This document shows positions 10,116 through 18,409 of a DNA stretch of 64,000 nucleotides, piece after piece; position 1 is the stretch's first letter; each line of letters begins with the position of its first letter. The DNA is from Peronospora farinosa (taxonomy: Eukaryota > Oomycota > Peronosporomycetes > Peronosporales > Peronosporaceae), in the NCBI GenBank assembly GCA_947646735.1, contig CANTFK010000239.1:186001-250000 (forward strand). The letters run 5' to 3'. The position numbers and the translations under genes were made by a program. The notes beneath the pieces were generated by a model. It was not told the origin of the DNA. It ran no database searches and saw only the letters and a list, made by a program, of their open reading frames with translations.

Positions 10116-11353
10116 ATGACGATATCTCGAGACATTACGAAGGACATGAATATGAATCGTCCAATATCTGCAACTGAACAAAATATGAATATCTCAAGAT
10201 CTACGGAAGAAAATGATGAAAAGGAGGAGGAGGAACCGAACCCTTTTTCACAATATTATGGAATGCTACTGCATCAGCAAAATATGCTGCAGGACCACGT
10301 ACGTACGGGCACATATGAACGGGCAATGCTATCGAACGTTTCAGACTTTCAGGATAAAGTGGTATTGGATGTCGGTACTGGATCAGGTATCTTGGCTTTT
10401 TTTGCCATCAAGGCTGGTGCACGTAAAGTGTACGCCGTGGAACTAAGCAACATGGCTGACTGTGCTCGTGAATTGGTAGTTGCCAATGGCCTCAGTGATC
10501 GTATTATAATTATCAAGGGTAAGATGGAGGAGGTGCAGCTTCCGGAACAAGTAGATGTGGTAGTATCGGAGCCTATGGGCTTTTTTCTCGTGCACGAACG
10601 CATGCTTGAAACGTTCGTAGCTGCCGGTAAAAAGTGGCGACGACAAACACCGGACTTTAAAATGTTCCCGTCAATTGGCACTATGTTCATGTCGCCGTTC
10701 TCAGATGAAAGTATCTACCGAGAACAGATGGCCAAGGCAGCGTTCTGGCAACAGCAGGACTTCTACGGCGTGAATCTATCGAGTCTTCGGGCGCGAGCAA
10801 TGGACAACCATTTCTCGCAACCGGTAGTCGGGTACTTTCCACCAGAAATGTTACTAAGCTCGCGTCCCGCTGAACACGTGCTCGACTTTGCAGATGTGAC
10901 GAAAGAACAGCTCGATACCTTTGACTTTCCATTCCACTTCGTGATTGAGCGTACCGCGATCATGCACGGTCTAGGCTGCTGGTTCACGGTCGACTTCCTG
11001 GGGTCGGATGCACGAGTCGTGCTCAGCACAGCACCACAGGACACAGGAACACATTGGTATCAGTGCCGACTACTACTATCTACCCCAATCGCTGTTAACG
11101 CATTGCAGAGCGTCACTGGCAATCTTCACTTTGTGGCGAACAAGAAGTTTAGCTATGACATCGACCTCGAAGGTGCGTGCCAAGTCGTCTAACATTTTCA
11201 GTCCTTGTGTACATTAACTGACGCATTTCGTTCTACATGTTGGCAGTTCATCTCGATGGGACTTCCATCGTGTCAAGGAACCATATTCGACTGCACGACC
11301 AGATGTACCATTATCTGTACTCGCCTGGTGCAGGAAGAGCACATGCATCGTAA
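10116..11353 (+). CDS. Protein arginine methyltransferase, CARM1/PRMT4-like
   Basis: Joined exons 10116-11172 and 11247-11353 (intron 74 bp, GTGCGT...GGCAG) give 387 residues. The enzyme transfers methyl groups from S-adenosylmethionine to arginines of histones and RNA-associated proteins. Seen: 'QQNMLQDHVRTGTYERAM' (residues ~52-70, the CARM1-like entry helix), SAM-binding motif I 'VLDVGTGSGILAFFA', post-I Glu in 'YAVELS', and the double-E loop 'SEPMGFFLVHERMLE' carrying both catalytic glutamates. The beta-barrel follows, ending after the splice in 'VHLDGTSIVSRNHIRLHDQ'. Without splicing the frame stops six residues after the donor. The wording around the QQN motif points to the PRMT4 branch. 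The N-terminal 45 residues are acidic and variable; there is no long C-terminal activation domain as in animal CARM1. It converges with the S41 gene (215 bp between stops). Confidence 0.9.
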
Positions 11354-11568
11354 TGCAGTTGCAAAGGGCGGCATGAATCACTTTTTCGTGTTATAAGATT
11401 GTCATGTAACCAGAGTGAAGTTGAAAATACGATGATACTGCAATAATGAAAGACACTCACTCTGGAAGCGCCCATGAGGTTGAAAGTATAAGCTAAATAT
11501 CACTACGAAGTATACGTAGGAAAACCCAGAAATCTCAACGTCAACGGACCACTGTCCCAAGCGTTGCT

Positions 11569-13159
11569 TCAAACATCCATGATATGGTCAATTGCCTTCT
11601 TCACACACGGATCAAAGGCAGCACTCGAGGCAGCAGGTGGAGCCGTGTGGTGATCCTTTGGCGATTTGCCGTTACTCAATTGTGCCGGTAAGAGCTCCAT
11701 GTCAGGCACAACCTTGGTTGGTGGAATGCCCATGCCCTCGTACAGCTTGTTATCAGCACCAAAAACACGCTGATACGGAATCTCAACAGTCCAGTAGTTT
11801 GGCAAACGTAGCTGTCGTGTAGGTGAAAAGCTTCCGGCAGTGGTAGCTCCAACACGGCAAGTAAGCGGTCGCTGCATCAAAGACAGACACAATAGCTCTG
11901 CCGTCCTGTTACCATCAAAAACAGCAATTAGCTTGGCTTCATCAAATGATAGAGCACAACGTAACATCAATTCAAAAATTCTGTACTTACCCACGCGTGT
12001 ATTGGCTCTGTAGAATGGCCAGCGGACCACAGTAGCGTGTGCAGCGCGATGAGTATGGTATGTAATAATTCTTCCTCTTGGAGAATCTCGGCGTCGTACC
12101 TGGTATTTTTTCATCCGTAGAGAAAGCCAACGTTGCTTTATCCTCACTGGCAAAGAACGATGCCACAGTCAATGCAACGACATGCGAGCCTCCACCTTGA
12201 TTAAAGCGAAGATCCAGTATCAGTCCGTCCACATCTCCTAGACCATGCAAGATCGCTTCAAACGACCAACGCATGGACTCCAAGTCATAAATCTCAGGCA
12301 CAGCCACGAAGCTAGCTGCCAGAGCTCCTCCTCTTCCCTTTCCTTCCAAACCGTCAACATCCAGCAGCATTTTCTCCGAGTCAGCACGTGTACCTGAACG
12401 GTTGGCTGTTGACGCCTTTTTCGTCCGAGACGGCACGAGAGCGTCTACTCTTGGCAGTGGAAAGTCCACAAAGCCCTGCATCGCAGTTAAACAAATGTAC
12501 CCAATCCTCCAACCTGGACACGTTGCAGCGTTCAGAATGCCGTACACAAAGCAATCATTGGCAGTTTTTCGACCATTTTGAGCCAGGTGTTCTCTCTTGA
12601 TAACAGCCATTGTCTGTTGTTGGTATCTCAGTGCTGCTGCACTAGGTAACTTGCGTCCTCGTACGGTCAACGTCCTTGATCCTGCAGGTCCCGACATGGA
12701 TGCAGCAATCCTTGAGACTGCAAGTGACGGGTCATCACACATACATACACTATCCTGCAATGCAATCCATAGATCATCATCACTTGTACTTGATTCAATC
12801 GTGTCTCCAAATAGCTGTCGAACAAGCTGCCAATCGACACGTTTTGGCTCCAAGAAAGCGTAATGATCCTGCATGGCACGCCAAAAGCTGTGGAACGTCA
12901 GGACGGGATCCCGTGAGTACGTCACACGTGCAAAAATAGCACGTAATAGCTCCAGAAACAATCGCAATAAGATTCCATGCAGTGTCATAAAGATGACCAG
13001 TGCACCGCCTATTACGGGCACATGACGTCGTAAAAAGCTTACAGGTAGAATCGCTATCGACTCGTAGAGCTCCAATGGCCATAGAATTAATACCTGCAGT
13101 AATGTATCGGGAGATAACAACCAGTTTAGACGTAAGAGCCATGACTTTTGCAGGGACAT
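11569..13159 (-). CDS. Peptidase S41 family protein, membrane-anchored, probably catalytically altered
   Basis: Joined exons 13159-11991 and 11905-11569 (intron 85 bp, GTAAGT...AACAG) give 501 residues; the ATG at 13159 is the first in frame. Two hydrophobic stretches (about residues 18-36 and 48-68) suggest an N-terminal membrane anchor. The S41 core is clear: 'GLILDLRFNQGGGSHVVAL', 'RYCGPLAILQSQYT', 'VGATTAGSF', 'LPNYWTVEIPYQRVF' and 'YEGMGIPPTKVVP'. S41 enzymes use a serine three residues before a conserved Glu in a T-x-S-A-x-E motif. Here the spliced sequence reads T-R-G-T-A-E, so that serine is Gly, and no Lys follows in the GxTxGK position. It may be a pseudoprotease, or the splice site may differ from my model. 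It lies downstream of MetX on the same strand. Confidence 0.75.
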
Positions 13160-13338
13160 TTTCAATTCACAAATGGCTCGAACAATTTTTTAACGTGGAA
13201 CTGAACTAGAAAGATGATGAGACGGTCGTGTCATTTGGTGTGGAATACATAAACGGGGAAACATGCGACATGAAACCAAACATGTTTACATTTTCACTAG
13301 TCGGATGACGAATAATCAGATACTTGTCACAGAAAAAA

Positions 13339-13422
13339 CTTAGGACAGTACTTCAATCACTTAGGACAGTACTATAATCATTTAGGACAGTACATTAATC
13401 ACTTAGGACAGTACTATAGGAC
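13339..13422. repeat. 21-bp tandem repeat (4 copies)
   Basis: Four 21-bp units with the core TTAGGACAGTAC run from 13339 to 13422. They lie between the stop of MetX (13440) and the start of the S41 gene (13159), both on the minus strand, so they sit about 180 bp upstream of the S41 start codon and could act in its promoter or in the MetX 3' UTR. Confidence 0.9.
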
Positions 13423-13439
13423 TCGTATAGCACTAATAG

Positions 13440-14768
13440 TCATAGACTGCTGTAGCGGTGTTGCTCATGTGGGAGGATATTGGTGAGATGCTCTTCAATG
13501 TGCTCGCGCACCAGTGGCGAGAAGACATCGAGTTGCATTTGGTTATTAAACATGGCATCGTGACCGAACTTTGAGTCCACTTCGACTAGTCGAGCACTGT
13601 GGCCGTACGACTGTAGAATGCTGACCAAATTGCGCTGCTCTTGGATCGGGATCAGTAGGTCCTGTTTGATGCCAATGATGAGGGTATTGGCGGCGATTCG
13701 GCTCGTTCCTTCGGCCAGATTCAACGAGTTGCGACCTAAATTCGCGAGATCCATCGCCTTTGACAGCAACAGGTAGCAATTCGGATCAAACAGACGAGCA
13801 AATTTACTCGATTGATAGTCCATGTAACTCTCGACTTCAAACGTTGCCGTCTTAAAGTGCATAGGGCCCGTTGGATTCCAGTCAAAACGGGCATCAAACT
13901 CTTCACGTGAGCGGTAGCATGTCATGCCCAGTTCACGTGCCACCTTCATGCCTTCAAGAGGCACATCAGGCGAATAATTGCCATCATTGTACTTGGGATC
14001 AGCAAGGATAGCACGTCGTTGTACTCGACGGAAGGCAACTGTTCCGGGGGTGGTTTGGTGCGTGCACGCAAGACCTACTAGACGATTCAAGCGGTCAGGA
14101 AACTGAGCTGCAAACTCTAAAGCCTGAATACCTCCCATACTAGCACCAATTACAGTGTGCACGCTGTCGATGCCCAAGTCATCCAGGATTCTCGCGTGAC
14201 AGCGTGCCATGTCCGCTGGTGTCAGTTGCGGGAATGAGGCTTTGTATCTGTCGCCTGTAAGTGGGTTGACCTTGAGTGGCGAAGTGGCACCAAACGGACT
14301 GCCGAGCACGGACGGGCAAATGACGCGAAAACAGGACGTGTTGATGGCCTTGCCAGGACCGATCATGTTTTCCCACCAGCCAGGCCGCGGATCATCGCGA
14401 TTCGAGGCGGCGTGGCTCGAGTGTGAGAAGGACGGCAGCACCAGGATGGTGCGATCGCCAGACAACGCACAGTCGCCCCACTGTTCCCACTCAATGGCCA
14501 CCTCTGGCAATGAGTCGCCAAGTTCCAGCGGGAATTCTTCCTTCAGAATGGACAGGTATTTATTGCGCGTGAGTATGCAATCACCGCCGTGCTTGGGGTC
14601 CACTACGTACGACCGTTGCTGCTGTTGGACGGTGCTGCAGCCGAGTTGAGAAGTCAAGGGCCTTTGGCAAAAAGCTGTTCGTGCTACACGACTGATAGAA
14701 TTACCGATGGTTCGACTGCACTTAGGCGTACGGTCATTCTTAAGGAGAAGGGCTAACCGGGTGAACAT
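13440..14768 (-). CDS. MetX-type homoserine O-acyltransferase (alpha/beta hydrolase)
   Basis: A single exon of 442 residues; the ATG at 14768 is the first in frame. The enzyme activates homoserine (or serine) by acylation from acetyl-CoA or succinyl-CoA, the entry step to methionine or cysteine by sulfhydrylation, a route absent from animals. Seen: the nucleophile elbow 'GASMGGIQALEFA', a catalytic Asp in 'IIGIKQDLLIP' and His in 'KFGHDAMF', forming the Ser-Asp-His triad. The family loop 'GSPFGATSPLKVNPLTG' is also present. About 55 basic, Ser/Thr-rich residues at the N-terminus resemble a mitochondrial targeting peptide (inference). Acetyl versus succinyl donor, and homoserine versus serine substrate, cannot be decided from sequence reading alone. 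Confidence 0.88.
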   Translation of the reverse strand: MFTRLALLLKNDRTPKCSRTIGNSISRVARTAFCQRPLTSQLGCSTVQQQQRSYVVDPKHGGDCILTRNKYLSILKEEFPLELGDSLPEVAIEWEQWGDCALSGDRTILVLPSFSHSSHAASNRDDPRPGWWENMIGPGKAINTSCFRVICPSVLGSPFGATSPLKVNPLTGDRYKASFPQLTPADMARCHARILDDLGIDSVHTVIGASMGGIQALEFAAQFPDRLNRLVGLACTHQTTPGTVAFRRVQRRAILADPKYNDGNYSPDVPLEGMKVARELGMTCYRSREEFDARFDWNPTGPMHFKTATFEVESYMDYQSSKFARLFDPNCYLLLSKAMDLANLGRNSLNLAEGTSRIAANTLIIGIKQDLLIPIQEQRNLVSILQSYGHSARLVEVDSKFGHDAMFNNQMQLDVFSPLVREHIEEHLTNILPHEQHRYSSL

Positions 14769-15049
14769 GATTCTTACTATCAAGAGCCTCGGGTGGAAGT
14801 ACTTCTACAGAGGCTCGAAGAACAAAGGTGACGAGGTGTTATGTCGACACTCTATTGGTTCTAGCATTCTTCGGTTGTAATGGGAATTGCAACGCAGTGT
14901 GACCATACCGTCCATTCTTCCGTGATAGATAATGACTTGCCGGCCACCGTTTGTCAAAACGAAAGCACCTAGTGGAATATCATCCCAGTGCTCTTGACGT
15001 TCGAGTAGCGTGTCTAAGGCAGCCACATTTACAAGTTAGTGGTGTCAAC
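14769..15049. other. Intergenic stretch with a weak minus-strand ORF
   Basis: A minus-strand open frame (about 15026-14805) encodes a stretch with 'GAFVLTNGGRQVIIYHGRMD' but it begins without an ATG and matches no family I recognise. It may be the tail of a lost gene. The MetX promoter must lie here. Confidence 0.35.
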
Positions 15050-15614
15050 CCATCATACTCAGTCTTGTACCGTTGTCAATGATCCCGATGTCGCAGGATT
15101 CAAACTAGGCTTGCACGTAGCTACCAAAGACGAAATCGATCGCGCCGTTGATATATGTGCGGGCGTAGAGCTCGAGATCCTTGTCGGTCAACACAGTGTC
15201 CTGGTACCCCGTCAAACTGCAAGCATAGAAGCCATAGTTGGTAGCGTTGACGTTTACAGCGAGCGCCTGGCCAGCGTTACTAGCCGTGTTGGCGATATTG
15301 AGGTTGTATACCTTCACATTGTCCGTTTTGAAACGCATGGTGCTGATCAAAGTCATTTTTTGCTCTACCTCCACAAGGATATCGCACGCAGCACCAGTGG
15401 ACCTGACAAGTACTTGCTTGTTGTTTAGACACCCGTAGAATTGCACCAACGTCATCTGAGGATTCAGTTTTGCCACACCCTCTGAAACAATGTAGACGCT
15501 GTTCTTGTACGAGCTCATGGCAGTAACAACATTAGCACCTGTTGGAGAGTCCGTTCGTGTATCCAGTCCTTTGTATGAAGAGCATCTAGCTACAGCGCCA
15601 TCAAATATTACCAA
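15050..15614 (-). pseudogene. Pectin methylesterase pseudogene
   Basis: The ORF from 15614 to 15105 matches carbohydrate esterase family 8: 'TMRFKTDNVKVYNLNIA', 'GFYACSLTGYQDTVL' (with the conserved Gln and catalytic Asp region) and 'YINGAIDFVFG' (catalytic Asp). The frame then hits TAG at 15105-15107, after which the same frame continues with the family-like 'FESCDI', so a Trp codon has probably become a stop. The signal peptide, the N-terminal third and the C-terminal half with the catalytic Arg are missing or scrambled. Oomycete plant pathogens secrete these enzymes to de-esterify pectin; this copy is dead. Confidence 0.8.
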
Positions 15615-16242
15615 TGGTGAGTGTGAAAAGCTGCAATTGAGTTGGTCAACAAGGACAAGTAATGAAGGAACACAGTATTCAATTGTTTGTACATCTGCAA
15701 GTAATGCAACTCGTTTCTATTTATCCCCTTCCCTCCCAAGTGGTATCACAAACGTTTAAAGCAGTCGTTCAAGCTACGAAACCAGCCGTACTTCATCGTA
15801 GATGGGCAAACGTTTGCCATGTTGTAAGTTAGGATTGAGTATATGCATCGGATCTCTTTGATCCGTTACAGCTACTGACTGACTAGTAAGTACCTCATAC
15901 AAAATCATATACTAAATTCCGACTCTATGTAGCCATAACAAGAGTTTAAGTATTTAAAGCTTTGATGGCAGAGGTATCACCTCTCAGACGTTACGTGGGC
16001 AGATGTAGAGCTATTCTAGTATCAATACGACTCGGCGATAGTGAAGCATCCGATCGATGAAAAATTGTCAAAGCATCCGTGTTTTTGCACCAAATACTTC
16101 TCAAGACTGGTCATCCGAGATTATCCAGTCAATAAAACGCTCTCTTCGTCCTAGGTTGTTCTTGGAAGCAAAAGGTAGTTAGTTGGTCGTCAAGGCTCGC
16201 ACTTGGATTTCCAGACTGCTTCAGATCGATACACATATATAT
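15615..16242. other. Intergenic region upstream of the FYVE-GAF gene
   Basis: No coding sequence or repeat is recognisable. A short TATATATATATG run at 16,234-16,245 immediately precedes the chosen ATG. Promoter elements of the FYVE-GAF gene should be here. Confidence 0.4.
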
Positions 16243-18063
16243 ATGATGGCAACTCGAGCTAGTCGTCCCCGGGGTCTATCAGCAAACCATGTCAATGAGG
16301 AGGAACGATTGCAGACCATCATAAATGACAAGTCCACTCTGTCTTCCGTACGTCTACTTGGAAAGAAAAATTGGGTCAAGATGGACGAACGTCCCAATTG
16401 CTTTTACTGTGCTCGCAAGTTCCGACCATTCTCGATCAAACGCCACTGCCGTTCTTGCGGGGAGATTGTCTGCTCCAACTGTTATCGCCGACGCAGAGTG
16501 AGTGTGACCCCAACACTGGAAGTCACGGTGCGTCTCTGTTTTGACTGCATCGACAAAGCCATGCTTTGTGCTGAAAAAGAGAACCTTGGCAAGAGTGCAG
16601 TTATCATGAAACAACTGGGCTCTGACGAGGATGGCACCGAGATAATCGACAATGAACAGTGCAAGCTGGACGGGAAGAAGACCTTTGGAGCCTGCAGCCT
16701 GCAGACCACTAGCACTAGCACATCTTCTTGCAGTCGCTTTTCGGAATTCTCGGCCTTTGACAACTCGAGCGATGGAAACAGTGACGCAAGCGACAGCAGT
16801 AGTCGTGGAGGGTCGATTTTGGGTTTTAGCCGTCGAGGACAATCCGTCATTCCAGCAACCGAGCTGATTGAATTTTTTCATGAAGAGGAACAGCTCAAGA
16901 TCTATGACGCCCGTAGGCACGAAATCCTTACACAGCTCAAAGTGCTGGACACCGAACCTGAAAAGGAATACGACGCGCTCTGTGAGCTGGTTCGGCAGGT
17001 TTTCGACAGCAGTGTGGCTGCAGTGGCGTTTATGGACCAGACTCGGCAGTGGTACAAGGCACGATACGGTATCGCCCAGGCTGAGCTACCACGCGACATT
17101 GCCTTTTGCTCGCAGTTGTTGCAGACGCCACTGCCGACAATAATCATGAACGCGACCAAAGACTCTCGTTTCAACCAGAACCCGCTTGTCACGGGCTCAG
17201 CTAACATTCGTTTCTACGCCACAGCACCTATTTGTGATCCCAGCAGTGGCATCGTTATCGGTTCAGTGTTCGTCATGGATCCTAAGCCAAAACAGAAACT
17301 ACCACCACGTGCGATGGAGATGTTGTCATATGTATCTTCAGCCATTGAAAAGCTTCTTCAAGGCGAAGCCTCTACACTTGCTGCTTCTACCATGAATCAG
17401 AAGCTGTACACATCAACTGGTCATTCCATGCGCCGAGAATCGTTGCCACTATACCCAGAAAATCGAACTGCTTCTCTTCGGAGCGTACCTGAGGACATTG
17501 AGGATGTTGACTTTTGCCATACCCCCTTACGGTCGAATGCATCCAGCTCGTCATTAAACAGTAGCTTGTGGAACAGCCAGCGTAGCAGCTCGCGGAGTAG
17601 TCAGTGTAGCAGCTTGCGGAGCAGCCAGCGTAGCAGCTCGCGTCGCTCGGGGTCTAAAAGACCGGTATCAGCTTCAAATTTACAATTGCGACATCAGTCA
17701 CCGGACTCGAACGGAGGATCGACGTCTTTGGAATCACGCAAGTCTTCCAACACGTCCAACTCAAAGCTCAGTATCAATGATCTGGTCTCTGCGGAACCAC
17801 TGAAAATCATACCAGCGCAAGAGGCAGCTCCAGCTCAGTTGAAAAACGTCGACTGCAATGAACTCTTTCGCCGCATCACTTCCACCCAAGAGCTCTTGGC
17901 TCAGCAACACGGTACTCTTTTGGCGACGTTAACGCAGCACTCATCCCGTATCAGCTCTATCGAAAAAACCGTCGACCGAATTGAAGGTATCTTGTCCATC
18001 CAGCAAACACACAGCATGGTCCGTCTTGTCGACTCGCCGGAGCGGTGGCCAGTGGATTTGTAG
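16243..18063 (+). CDS. FYVE zinc finger plus GAF domain protein
   Basis: A single exon of 606 residues from the ATG at 16243 (a second ATG follows directly). FYVE fingers bind phosphatidylinositol-3-phosphate on endosomes. Residues ~50-105 have the FYVE pattern: 'CFYCARKF', the basic patch 'SIKRHCRSCGEIVCSNC' and the final 'LCFDC', giving four Cys/His pairs. A serine-rich linker follows. A GAF domain spans roughly residues 215-365 ('DSSVAAVAFMDQTRQWYKAR', 'FCSQLLQ', 'FYATAPICDPSSGIVIGSVF'), the redox/ligand-sensing type often joined to FYVE in oomycetes. The C-terminal third is low complexity, with a repeated Ser-Ser-Arg-Ser-Ser-Gln motif near residues 440-470, ending in a possible coiled coil. 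The regulated ligand is unknown. It converges with the downstream repeat-protein gene (346 bp between stops). Confidence 0.88.
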   Translation: MMATRASRPRGLSANHVNEEERLQTIINDKSTLSSVRLLGKKNWVKMDERPNCFYCARKFRPFSIKRHCRSCGEIVCSNCYRRRRVSVTPTLEVTVRLCFDCIDKAMLCAEKENLGKSAVIMKQLGSDEDGTEIIDNEQCKLDGKKTFGACSLQTTSTSTSSCSRFSEFSAFDNSSDGNSDASDSSSRGGSILGFSRRGQSVIPATELIEFFHEEEQLKIYDARRHEILTQLKVLDTEPEKEYDALCELVRQVFDSSVAAVAFMDQTRQWYKARYGIAQAELPRDIAFCSQLLQTPLPTIIMNATKDSRFNQNPLVTGSANIRFYATAPICDPSSGIVIGSVFVMDPKPKQKLPPRAMEMLSYVSSAIEKLLQGEASTLAASTMNQKLYTSTGHSMRRESLPLYPENRTASLRSVPEDIEDVDFCHTPLRSNASSSSLNSSLWNSQRSSSRSSQCSSLRSSQRSSSRRSGSKRPVSASNLQLRHQSPDSNGGSTSLESRKSSNTSNSKLSINDLVSAEPLKIIPAQEAAPAQLKNVDCNELFRRITSTQELLAQQHGTLLATLTQHSSRISSIEKTVDRIEGILSIQQTHSMVRLVDSPERWPVDL

Positions 18064-18409
18064 CTAATTTGCCCGAAAACGTAGCGTGTGAAATCCGTCG
18101 ATGTCATGTGGCCGCTCTGGGAGACATTCCTCCCAACCGGAAGTAGAGTGTAACGTACGCTTGTGTCTTGTAGCGCTTCAACAAAGTGTATTCTCTTTTT
18201 CTCAAATCCTAATGCAGCTGTAGCACTCACAACCCAGAGCAGTGAAAACACAGCTTTGGGATTCACTACCCAGAGCAGTGAAAATAAGTCAAACGTTGCC
18301 CATCAAATCAACGACCAAGCGATCATCATCGTGAACATTGGTCGAACGTGTTTGCACCAAATCTCCTTATATGCGGTTCTCATCTACCCGCCGCCCTTCA
18401 TATTGATCA
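18064..18409. other. Convergent 3' region with a short direct repeat
   Basis: Between the two stop codons the motif ACCCAGAGCAGTGAAAA occurs twice (around 18,230 and 18,270), 36 bp apart. A minus-strand open frame here would start with a hydrophobic, signal-peptide-like stretch, but it has no ATG. Confidence 0.5.

Noticed and set aside
17901..18266. Minus-strand ORF with a signal-peptide-like start (possible secreted protein or effector)
   Set aside because: It has no ATG (in-frame GTG only, with an upstream stop), overlaps the FYVE-GAF coding region, and shows no RXLR or similar motif.
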